Source: Cordia subcordata | Lineage: Eukaryota > Streptophyta > Magnoliopsida > Boraginales > Cordiaceae | Assembly (NCBI GenBank): GCA_028554755.1 | Contig: JAPTOF010000005.1 | Span: forward strand, 20,806,001-20,870,000 | Reading direction: 5' to 3' | DNA: 64,000 nucleotides | Shown: positions 34,464-46,228 of the stretch, one piece after another | Layout of the letters: the number at the start of each line of letters is the position of its first letter | Position numbering within the stretch: position 1 is the stretch's first letter | Notes under the pieces: generated by a model | What the model was told of the DNA's origin: nothing | Database searches by the model: none | Seen by the model: only the letters and a program-made list of their open reading frames with translations | Position numbers and translations under genes: made by a program

Positions 34464-36395
34464 TTAATAAGAAAACTCATGGCCTCTCAGTGATATATAT
34501 TTCTTGACCCATATGGCAATATCCTCTGAGCAAGCTTGAGCTTTTGGTGTCTTAAGGAGGACATCAAGGGTAGCAAACTCATGGACAGCATCCTTGTAAT
34601 CGAGAACAGGGGCATCCACGTTGACCTTCCGAAGCTCCTCCGAATAAGCAATGGCTCGATCGCGCATCCAGTCATGTTCTGCAATAACTGTGAGCGTTGG
34701 AGGCATGTATTTTAGAGGCATTTTTCTCTCAAGTAAGAGTGGATTAGCAGCTGGATGGTCCAGATTAAATTCATCTTCAGGAAGGAAAAGTTTCCATGCC
34801 AGCGTTGACATTGCCTTATCATAAAGGTAAGAATTTGCCAGCTTAATCTCGGAATGGGTGGGAGTGCTTCCAATGAAGAAAGGGTACATGAGGACCTGCG
34901 CGACCACTCTTACCGGGTCCAAAAGCTTTCCGGCCTCAACAGCATGTCGTGCCACATAATTTACTATATTGGCACCACAGCTGACTCCAAGCAGGACACA
35001 CCTAATAGATGATTGGATCTAAGTCAGTTGCATCCCACATACACATAATTCAACGAAAAGAGAAGAGAACAGTGAAACACCGACTGAAGCTTATCTCAAA
35101 CAACCTATTCAATCAAGATCTAATAAATTGGACAACCCTGCAAAACGCTTTTATTTTACTGATACAATCAACACTATATCTCACCAATTTATGGCCTGAT
35201 ATTTGCTGTACATCCAGTTTCAACATCATTGCAAAATAGACCCAAATATCAACACAAGTCAACCATATATCATATCATATATCGGTACAACTAAAAAGGT
35301 ATAAAAGTTTGCACCTCTAAGAACTTAAATAAGACAACGTAAACACAGGAAAATATTTTCATGCAAGGAAGAGCACATCATGGGAAGCTTAGGTTTCCCG
35401 GGATATCCATATTGGCAACTGCTTGTAATTTCAGAGTTTCAAGATGCCACTAGAGACTAAACTCAAATTCATAAATCATTCACCAAATCACAGATTCATG
35501 ATCATTCAATAGAACACAACTTCAAGATCATCTCAAAAACCACAAATCATGTACAACTTGAATTTCAAGCATAGATAAACCACAAATCATGGTCAGAAAT
35601 CTTTTGCTTTGCTTTCTATCATATCCAAAGCTTTTTAACAGGGTAATTAAATTCCTATATAACAAAAGTTGACGCGACTTAGAAATCATACCTAGAAGGG
35701 TCAGCATGAGCAGCCAACCACGGCTCAGCTATCGCGGCCCCAAACCCATCAACAATCTGCCTCCGCTTCCCCTCCCCATCACCGAGCCACCTATTCCCAT
35801 ACGACCTACTACACTCCGCTAAATTTGCCTGTTTCGCCAACCAATTCAACACTTTCACCCCATCTTCGAACGCAGCCGGGTACCTGCTCTCCGGTGCCAA
35901 CCGGTACCCAACCGCCACCACCACCGCGTCGCACAACCTCGCCAGCCTCCGGCAAAAACCATCATTCGCCACCATGTCGCTCCCCCCACTCACCCAACCC
36001 CCACCGTGAAACTGCAATATCACCGGCAACTTCCTACAGTTCCTCCCATTCTTCTCCGGCAAATACCCTCCATAAACCCCATTTTTCTCCCCCAACCTTT
36101 CATCCGAAACCCTAACCCTAACCCTCCCACTGGGCGAAACCACGGCAGTTTCCGGCAAAAAGATCCTTATCGAGAGGGAGGTCAAGGGGTCAATATGAAG
36201 GTCTTTGGTGGCGACGCCGTCCTCGGAAAAGCTAGGATTTGAAGCAGCAGTATTTTCGTCGGGCCGCGAAACGACACCGTAAGAGGAATTAATCAAATCA
36301 GGGTTCGAATTGAGGGTTTCAGCTAGGGTTAGTAATTTCCGTTTGAGCTGAAATTTGAAGAGTACGCTGTATAGCTTCACCGTTACACTAGGCAT
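34464..36395 (-). CDS. Carboxylesterase, alpha/beta hydrolase (CXE11/CXE16-like)
   Basis: Serine hydrolase of the plant CXE / GID1-HSL family that cleaves short ester bonds; the substrate is unknown. Exons 35692-36395 and 34464-35001 join in phase (AG|G) to give 413 aa. Landmarks are the oxyanion-hole motif HGGG at 130-133 (ILQFHGGGWVSGGSD), nucleophile elbow GVSCG with Ser242, Asp345 (AEHDWMRDRA) and His375 (DAVHEFATLD). The full catalytic triad is therefore present, so this is an enzyme and not a GID1-type receptor, in which the His is replaced. The long N-terminal extension and the AEHDWMRDRAIAYSEELRKV block match CXE11/16. No signal peptide is seen, so it is probably cytosolic. Exon 1 is markedly GC-rich (roughly half) against its AT-rich surroundings. 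A (GT)n run at about 36475-36494 lies in the promoter or 5' UTR. Confidence 0.92.
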
Positions 36396-38714
36396 TTTCC
36401 AAATATCTGCACATATACATACATAAACATGTGTACGTATATAATTATATTATATATGTATATGTATAAAATCAGCGTGTGTGTGTGTGTGTGTGGAAAT
36501 TAGGGGTTTTTCATTTTTGAAATGTAGAGGAAAGATTCAATTCAAAGGATGAAGAGAAGCTTCTCTTACAACGTCTGAATTCAACGGTTGGTGTGTGTGT
36601 GCGCGCGTGTTCTTTTATTTGTATATACAATAATACTGGTGCTGACGTGGATTACGTGCTTGTGCCACGTAAGGGAAGAAAGGATCTGGTGTGGCTGAGT
36701 GTACTTTTGAGGTAAGAAATCTTCAGCTAAAACATTAATATTATTAATGTTTAAAAAATATTACTTTAAATATACCCCGCATTAAAAAAGAGTTACTTCA
36801 AACACTATCTCAAATGCAATTTAATAAGAACAAAAATCAAAGAAACTACTGTTTTGACTAAAACTTATCGCTAGTTAGAACACGGGTGCTAGTCAAAAAT
36901 ATTATCTCCGAAATACAATAATTATTTTTATCATATTCACCAATAGGCCGCAACCATAGCATCCCATTTATAGCAAAATATGAGAGTCATTTTATGATAA
37001 TTCATCACTAACTTGAAAACACTAGATCTTGTGTGTATATAATAAAAATGATGTAGACCAGTCTATTAAATTTTACTTATAACGTGATAAAGTATTTTTT
37101 ATTTAAATAAGATTAGAAATCAATAATACAAAAATTTATAATTAGTAAGAATTGGCCGACACTTGATGCTTAAAAGTGAAGGTATACCACTGTAATATTA
37201 GGTCATAACAGGTAGTCAATGTGAAGGATATAGGCGGGTGTAGGGTGTTAGTACGACGCGTCACAGGAGATGGTTGCTGCTCATTACTGAATGGCCGGCG
37301 GATTTTGATCAAGTGGAACGCGGGTCTACGTGGGAACGTATGTCATGTCTGAGCTGTGAATTGATGCAGGCGACGAGGTTGACACATGGGTGTCTTTTAG
37401 CATAACTTTCAAAAGTTTGGATAATTTACGTTTTGTAAATTTTTGAAAAAATAAAAAATTTTATAACGAATAATTGAGAATAATAATTGATTGAATTTTA
37501 TTTTTGAACCATGGGTTGAATGGGTGAAGGTTTAGACCGAAGAAATCAACGAACATGTATTTTTATAAGAAAGGCTCAAAAATAGTCAAAATGGGTATGT
37601 GTGTGCTTATTACAACGACACTCTCGCTGGCCGTCATTGTGAAACAAAAGAATGAGTTAAAACATTATGATATTACGATCGGTGTGCTTATTAGAATGAC
37701 ACGTGTCACTTGCCGTTGTTATGAAACAAAAGAATAAATTAGATCATAACGTTATAATATTAAGACCGGATGATATTACGAGAAAGATTTTATCCTTGCA
37801 CAACGGTCATTTTGTAAATTATTTGACACTTCAGGACAAGAATATGATGAGGTGGCAGATGACAAAGTGCTTGTTTTGATTGGTTTTATTTATAAAACAC
37901 TTTCTTCAACAACTTTTGAACGAAGTGCAAGCTAAAAATTTTTTTACCTTTTAAAAAAAGGTGTGCTTGAAACCAATCCAAACAAGCTCAAAAGCATGCA
38001 GAGAAAGCAAAATAGCCTGAGTTAATCTGTAACCAGCAAAAATAATCTATGAAACACTGAAATAAACTGAATCTTCTTGAATGAAAACTACCATGAAGCT
38101 GGAAGGATCACTTTCATCCCACACAAGTCTTACTCGTCCATGTCTTGTGCAACGTTCGAAGAACTTTCAAGATTCGTTTCCTCTATTAGTTCCATGCAGA
38201 CAAGACCTTGTCTAAATATGCATAGGTCAGACCTTTCACCCCTCCAGTGCCTGAACGAAAAGAAGATAGCGTTAAATTACCGACAACCAACTTAACGATA
38301 GCCAGATTATTCATATGAATTCGGGACATCGTCACATGTTAACACTAGACAAAGAGGTACAGAAACAATCAGACCAAAGCCCCAGAGCTAAATTAAGGAC
38401 CATAAATCCAAAAGGCAACGTAAAAATATAAGATTTACAAATATGAAGTGCATACTTTTAGCTTTCAAAAGAAAATTTCTGGCCAAGACCATTTGCAATT
38501 GCTACGTTAATACAACAAATGAATCAATGACGATCCATGAAAGACTACATTCTAAGCTATGCAACAGGAGCAGCATCTTGCAAGAGAAAGAAAATTGAAG
38601 GTCAATGACACCAGGACCCAACGGTTTCAACTTCCCTGGAAAGGATATCGCAGAAAATCTGAAAGGGAAGAAGGAAAAGATAAAAGAAGAAATAGAATCC
38701 TCTTTTAACCCCTC
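36396..38714. other. Intergenic between carboxylesterase and PP2A subunit genes
   Basis: No gene recognised. The proximal part holds (GT)n and GTGTGTGTGCGCGCGTG runs. An imperfect duplication of about 85 bp lies at about 37597-37745: GTGTGCTTATTACAACGACA against GTGTGCTTATTAGAATGACA, each followed by GAAACAAAAGAAT. The end next to 38715 should contain the 3' UTR of the PP2A subunit gene. Confidence 0.5.
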
Positions 38715-41700
38715 CTATCCTGAAGCCAAACGAGGGGGTCCTGCACGAGGAACGAGCACGGCTTCATTGCTTGCAGTCTTCTTTGCAGCGAGTTCTTCTA
38801 AACGTTTCCATGTAGCTTCACGTCTTGCTTTAACTTCTTCTTCCTTTGCTTCGTCTTCTTGAAACTTGAGCAAGCACTCTTTGAATATCTCAGCATCAAG
38901 ATCATGGAAAATCTTGCGAACGTTTAAGCTCAAACTGTGGACAGCCTGATTCCAATGCTTCCTAGCATTTTTCTCCAGTGCAGGAAAGATGATGGGCAGT
39001 ATCACCTTGCGGTTTTGCTTGATCAAGTTCTCGATGTGATCGTTGTTCCACAAGAATAAAGCTCTTTCTGCCACCTGTGGTCAAAACAATCAGCGAGAAG
39101 CATATTCAGCAACTAACAAATTCTACAAAAGTAACAACAGGAGACGGTAAAGATAAGATCTACCCACATGCAAAGCTAATGGCAAAAGACAACCTAATTC
39201 ATTTAGAACTTGTCAGACAAAGTATAGAGGACTGGCAATGGATTACACTTTACTACCCCACCACAAATCGACATTAAGGTGATCGTGTTGGCAGTTACCA
39301 CCACGAAGTCATTCACAGCTTTTCTGATACCAGAATGGTTAGCTCCTTTGACTTTTACAGTTTGCAATGTAGCTTGACTTTAAAGTCCACATAAATTATC
39401 CATGTGAAGCAATCAGAACACTAGGTCCACTTAGTTATGGAGATCTTTATTCATCACAGTCAAAGGGTCAACTCCAGACCCCCAACGTCAGTTCCTCAAA
39501 CTCAACATAAGATTCCCTCTCGCTCCCTCCGCTAGTAAATTAAATTCTCGGGATTCTGATGGAAACCAGAGGTCAGAGAGCCAGAGCCTCGGGAAGCACG
39601 AGGTTGCGGACAGAATCTTCATAAACCTTGTCCAGAAAGATACAAGAAGAGAGAGGGAAGAGGGAGAACAGCAAGAAAGACGCCACAGAGTATAGACTAT
39701 TATATGTTTCGTGGCGCATGACACATTTGTCAAAATTGGTGTTTATATTGATAAGCTGTGACTTCAACTCTAATCAGTAAGTGAGACAGGGAAGTGTTGA
39801 TAGCCATTGTTGGTCAAATTTTGAGAAGATGGAGCAGTGATGGTCATTTTGACACTTCTAATTATTCTTTATTACTAATCAGTAAGTGTACTAGCTATAA
39901 TTAGAAGTGTCAAAATGACCATCACTGCTCCATCTTCTCAAAATTTGACCAACAATGGCGGGGCTGAATATGAAGCAATGCTGTAGGATAATTGTATTGA
40001 AACTTAATGTGGTGTTCGCAGTTGGCGAGATACCGCGATTGATGTAGATTGCTTGTGGTTGGCGAAGAATCGGCAAGTGGCCATGAAATGTATGTTGCCA
40101 AATAAGAGAAAGAGGACAAATTGCAAAAGTCAAATTTATAGTTCTACTTTCTCATTTGTTACCAAATATTTTCAAATTCGAGTTTTGAAGTGTCTGCATA
40201 ACTCAGTTTACCAAACAAAAACCAAAAAGTTTTCATGTTTCTTATCAGACCTTGTCTTCACTCCAGAACATAGAAAAAATTTTATAACAGACCACCCAAA
40301 GTATTTCATACAGAAATAAGAGCCACCATATTTTCTCCTCCCTAACCCAGTGTACCTCATCTCAGTAGTAAAATGTAAAATTTAGTGTTTCAATTCAATG
40401 CGTCTCCCGCACACTTGAAAATGTGTATCATCAAGAAGCAGCAGCAATAATCATAAGGCAGAAAGGAAGACAAAAATGTATAATTTTTGGAAAAGAGAAA
40501 TCATGGATCACTGAAGGATGATAACTCATACCTGAAAATGCAAACTATTCAAGCAGCGAGCAATTTGCTGAAACAAGGGCACCATACAGCGTTGGAACTC
40601 TGGTGGTTGTGTTGCTTCTAAAACTTCTTCCAACTCACCAAGAAACATGACTTCCTTAGAGCTATTGGTGACCGGCCAATACTTCAACAATCCTCTGATA
40701 ACAGTATCAGCAAGCTTGCAGTCTTTCTCAACAAATTGCGTGATACAATATGATAACTGCTGGTGGTACATTGCTAAGCATTTAGGTTTATGCAGTGGGA
40801 TTAATGCCCGAACAAGGAATAGTTTGTGTTCTTCTTTAAGTGGTAAAGCAAATCCATTGATGATACTGCCCAAGATCTCTAGGAGCTCAGCAATTCCATT
40901 ATGCTTCTCAGTCTCAAAAATAAAGCGGTAAAATATATTGTTGATGGCTTTCCGGATGAACGGTCGATGGACCATAAATTTCCCATAAATGCGATGCAGG
41001 ATGGTTTTCAAGTATTCCCTCTCCCTGGGATCTTCAGAATCAAAAAGATCAAGCAGTTTGAGCACAAAAGAGTGATCAATATATCTTTTAGCAACTTTCG
41101 CATCAGTTTCAGGCGACGCAACGAATCTTAGTAAGAATTCATAAACTATTTGCAAATGAGACCAAGCTGGATCCATGGCAGGCTCCTCTTCTTCCAAATC
41201 AAAGGCTTCTAGAACCTTATTCTCTCGTGGCTGAGGAGTGAGTGCCCTAAACAAATTCACAGATACCATCTTTATAACTTCTTGCATCACAGTTTCTGTG
41301 AATTTCACATTTACAGAAGTTACATATTCCACCAGCTCCAACAATGTTTGTCGCTTGATCTCCTTCTCTTTCAGGTTCTTCGTAGGATCAGTGAAGTCAA
41401 AGACAAGGCAGCACATATTCAGCTTCCTGATAAACAAGTTCTGCTTCTCAGAGTTGGGGACATCCCTGAAACTCGGCAATGCTTCATAAGAAGCAGCAAC
41501 TAAATCCCCATTCACCTTTAAATCCACATCACGAAGAAACTTGTCCCCTGAATTATATCCTGTACTTGGAACAGAATGAGGAGCTGATATAACTGTGTTA
41601 GTTGAACTCCCGACCTTTCTGCTTCCTCCATCACTTTTCTTCAAATTAGTAGAAGAGCTTGAAGTGGGATTAGCAGTTCCACCAGATTTGGACTGCTTTT

Positions 41701-41731
41701 TAGGAATCTTACCAAATATCTGCTTGATCAT
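38715..41731 (-). CDS. PP2A regulatory subunit B' (B56 family), gamma/zeta-like
   Basis: Regulatory subunit that gives protein phosphatase 2A its substrate choice and location. Exons 40532-41731 and 38715-39074 join after complete codons (CAG|GTG) to give 519 aa, normal for plant B' proteins. The start [12 protein letters not shown] is the conserved N-terminus of the gamma/zeta-type group, followed by a Ser/Thr-rich variable stretch. The B56 domain runs from about residue 85 to 480 as HEAT-like helices, with family phrases such as [51 protein letters not shown] and [20 protein letters not shown]. The C-terminal coil ([20 protein letters not shown]) is basic/acidic and diverges at the very end. 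The intron (39075-40531) holds a perfect inverted repeat. Confidence 0.95.
39803..39959. repeat. Perfect 63-bp inverted repeat (hairpin) in the PP2A subunit intron
   Basis: The left arm 39803-39865 (from GCCATTGTTGGTCAAATTTT) and right arm 39897-39959 are exact reverse complements over 63 bp, with a 31-nt loop. The 14-bp sequence CTAATCAGTAAGTG occurs both 5' of the left arm (39770-39783) and in the loop (39874-39887). As the host gene is transcribed through this intron, a 63-bp perfect RNA stem would form. Confidence 0.93.
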
Positions 41732-44185
41732 AGTTCACTCTTATTAACCCAAACTTACCCTCAACAAACCCGAAACAGATGACAATTTACTCAAAAACAC
41801 ACCTCAAATCCAACCAGAATCACCAGAGAAAACAAAACTTTGCCGCTCTTAGCCAATTTTCGGCAGCAACACAAACTCAAGATGTAAAATCAGCACCAAA
41901 GACACAGATTTGGCAACAAATCTAATGCTTTAAAGGCTCACCTAGAAGCTCAAAAAAGCCTTCATCATCTATATCTCCTTAAGCTTTTCAATCAAATGAG
42001 GCAAAAGCACTCCCTTGATCAAGAAACAGCATCACCCGAAAGCATAGGCATATAATAAAACTTTCGGTGATGAAACCCTTTTTGAGCTGCAGATCAAAGA
42101 ACCCACTAAAATTCTCAATCAACACAAAAAGAGACAAACAAAAACCCTAGTTCACCATCATGCTCTTGTCCCAGAGTCTTCACCTTTTTCACCAAAATCC
42201 AAGCATAAAGTTTGAATCTTTACGACTTAAAAGTCAAATAAACTCACAAAGTAAAGCTACTCTAGACCACAAAATAATCAGCAAAAATTACAAAATCAAA
42301 ATTCAAAACAACCCTTTTAATCAACTCTGCTCTTACACTAAAGAATTATAGTTTCCCCACCATACCCTTTTGATTATTCACAAAAAATACCCTTTTGATT
42401 ATTCACAAAAAATAAAAATAAAAATAACCCCACATGGGAATTTGACCAAAAACATGTACAATTATTCAAAAATGAAAACAAAAATGAAAAAGATCAGGGC
42501 TTTATATACAAGAAGAGTTGGAAACGCTTACAGAGTTTGGATTTTGAGAAAAAAAATTTCTTTCTTGATTTTTCAAAGCTTGAATGCTTCTGTTTTACCT
42601 TTTTTCCGAAGTTGGTTTTTGTTGACCGGGAAAATTTTATGCTCTTTGTTTTTTCTTTTCTCTTTTCTTTTCTCTTCTTTTTTGCTGTTCTTTGTGTGTG
42701 TGCTGTGTGATTAGTATTTTGTTACTCATGCCATATTTGACAAGAAGAGGTCAATCAAGTACCAAACGACATCGTATTACTGTCTTCTCCACTGGGAACA
42801 TTTTGTTTTTATTTTTAGTTTCTTTTTTTGTTCCTTTTTGAGAAGAAATTATTTGGGTGGGAATCTTTCATTGTATAGTTCATGCAAGATCCAATAAGAT
42901 CTTGACACGTCACACTTTGAGCTATAAAACAATTATTGAGATAATTTTTCATATGATTTAATATATGTTTGAATTAATATATTTTATCCAAAACAGAAGT
43001 GTCTTTTTTTTTTAACTATTATGACATCTCACGAAAAATATTCTTTTGTTCCAAAAAAGTGAATTCAAACACATGTAATATATAACAACAATAGTTTTTA
43101 TTTTCTTTAAGAAAATAAACTAATCCAAATGGAATTCTTATCATCCAATCCTTTCTCGTCCACTAATTTTACATTTTCTGACATCATCTTGAAACATATT
43201 AATTTATTTTATACGACTAAAAGTATTTATTTGTATATAACTTAACAAGAATCATATAATTGAAACATGACAGTTTTTAAATTGTCAGTTGCGTAATCAA
43301 ATATGATTAAGAGGAGAATTAAGATAAGATTTTCACCTTCCTCCAAATATTATAAATTATTTAAATTATCCTATTATAATTATATAAACAGTTTAGTACC
43401 ATATCATATTTCAAGTTCTATTTTGCAAAAAAAATAAATAAATAAATAAAGTTTTCCTGAAATCTCAGTTCCTAGGTCCTGTGGCTGGGATGTTTCGCTG
43501 CACGTATGGGTGCGTTAAAAGTATATAAAAGTGGACCCCATCCAATTTATGGGAAATTGCAAAGAGTTACATAATTCTCAACTTTTATCAACTTGCCATA
43601 AATGCAAAACTTCCTGTAAATTCGTTTGATGATAAAAGTCCCATGGACCACAATATTTGGGAGGAACACAAGTGTTAACTCATGACCTTGACATACTGCT
43701 TTACAAGGCAAAAAAGATATAGAGGTGTCCGCCTTTGCTTATTTTAGGTGCTTAAAAGTACTTAAAAAAAATAACCTTTTATATATTTTTTACTATTTAA
43801 GTACTTACAAGTACCAAATAAACAAAACCAAACATTCTCATATAGCTCAATTGGATTGACTTTTTTTTAAAAGTACTTCTTCTCTAGCTTTTAGGGAAAA
43901 AAAATGCTTTTTTCAAACGTTAATCTTTTCAGCTTCTAGAAAAAGCCAACCCAAAGTTCCAAGCAGGCCTATGAGGAACATCACCTGTGAAGAGCAATTA
44001 TGTGATATTACAATGATGGCAAATGTTAAGAGCCATCACATTTCAAGGTCATCCAATAAATGTATGAAAGGTTTTCTGCTGATTCCAAAAGGCAAGATGG
44101 AACTTAAAAACATCCTGCTCCGTATACAGCTCACTAAGGGGGGAGGAGAGTGGCGCGCCGGCTGGTGAGCCGGCTCGCAGAGAAA
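41732..44185. other. 5' region of the PP2A subunit gene and intergenic sequence
   Basis: 41732 to about 42720 on the minus strand is probably promoter, 5' UTR and possibly a 5' UTR intron of the PP2A subunit gene; pyrimidine- and CTTTT-rich sequence lies at 42640-42700. 42720-44185 has no recognised gene. At about 43735-43830 an AAGTACTT palindrome pair (TGCTTAAAAGTACTT ... AAGTACTTACAAG) resembles a short foldback element, also seen at about 6710-6790. Confidence 0.4.
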
Positions 44186-46194
44186 CTAGCTTAAATCTGT
44201 TTTGCTGAGGAGAAAAGCTTGTACTGATGGTTCTCTTCCCAGGAAATCTGATAGCATCTCAAGAGGATCTTTTGCTCCTCCAGGAGCCAATACCTGTCAA
44301 TAGATGAAAACTTTTATCAGCCGGGAGAAATAATTAACAATGGTACTTCAAGTTTTAAGGAAATCGAGTTTCGGGTGTCTTAATGACAAAATGTTTAATG
44401 CTAATCCTTTAGGTCTTTTCCACACCATAAATGCAAAGGTCTCTTATTCAAGTTCCATTGCCACCAGCTCATGGTAAGCTAGGTTTCAAAGGTATCTAAT
44501 ACTCAGGGAGCTACACAACGTTTGGAGTTTGAAGGTTGGTAGTGGGGACAGAGGTCCCATGCACATGTATAAATTGTAACGAGAACAGAAGGTAAGCAAT
44601 ATCTATTTTCGGCAAGGACAAGAGGAATCATAAAAGAATATTGGAACAGAATGTATCTTCACGCGCAACAGTTAAATTACTTCTTGGTTACCTTGTTCCT
44701 GAATTGGATGCCCGCATACTGGTTGAACAGATCATCACGGAACTTCAAGGCAAATAAGTCCGCAGCAAAAGCCTATTCAAGCATGAATAAGATCATCAGA
44801 ATATGAACAAATGAAAATGAGAAGATCTTGTTTATCAATGTCATCAGACGTTTGGAAATATATAACACGCCTTTCGTGCACAGAATATACTAGCACCTCA
44901 CCAGATGTAACAAGTGGCACAGAATGAAGAAGGCATCAAATTGTAATCAGTATTAGTAGTAGTGCAGTAAACATGATTAAGGTGATTCAGACCTCACTCC
45001 AAATGCGACTGTAGCAAGTAGCTTCATAACCAATAGCACTGCAGGGAAAACATGAAGCTGGATTGGTTCCATCTAACATAGGCAAGCCTAACATTACCTG
45101 TGGAGAAGATGTATGTTATAAGCATTTAAACACCATCAATTTTCCTTCGTCAATATGCATATGATCACGATTAGCAAATTATACCTTTGGATGAAGATGC
45201 TTGAATAATCCCAAAATGTCAACATTCTCTGTGGAATGTATTATCTGATCAAAAAGGCCTGAAAGAACAAGTTCACTTTTAGCTTTATAAATGGCAGTAA
45301 CAAAGAACAAACCTATCTGAACTAGCAAAAAAAACGAACGAAGTTATATGCTTTACTTGCTACACCGGATTATGTTTTATGATTCAGCAAAACTCGGAAT
45401 TCCCAAGTTTTAACATTTATGAAACACACAAATACATGTCACCATTTGTGCACTGTATCCTTTGACCACAAATATGTCACCATTTGTGCACTGTATGCTT
45501 TGACCCTTAAAGACAAATCATCAGAGTTCAACACCGAATTGTGTCTTTAGTAGTTATATACAGAGTAAGAGTTCATAGACCTAAAATCATAAAATGTGTA
45601 GAGAAAAGAACGAAGAACAAATATTTAGACTTCTTTATGGTACAAGCTACTAACATGATTTAAAATCTTATTAGATGTTCCCGCTTGCTGATAGTAAAAA
45701 TTTGCATAATCATAAGAAAAAGAAACGCAATCACAAGAGTGGTCCAAACTGGCAGGACTCGATTTGCTGAATATAAATGGAACTGTCACAAAAATGAACC
45801 TTCAAAAGACGTCTCAAGAAACAAGGAATGGCAGAAATCGAATCTAGTTATATCAAGAACAATATATTATAATTATTGTTGTAAATTGTCTGCTTACATG
45901 AATTTGGCTGTACTGGAGTAAATACTAGGGAGAAGAGAATATATCTGTAATTTGCCACAGAAGGAAAGAGTACACTTACAATAAAGAATTTCTTGTTTCA
46001 TTTTCAGTGCCCAGCACGAATGTCGCCACCTCTTAAGGGATCTACATATATCATCGTTGATAGGCTTTGTAATATCCTATGGATCAAAAGATACCAAAGG
46101 AAATTATCAAACATCAGGGTAATAATATACCTCTAATATATCACGAATGAGATGTGTATCCTGGGGTAGTCTAGCACATATATATGCATGTGCG

Positions 46195-46228
<34 letters not shown>

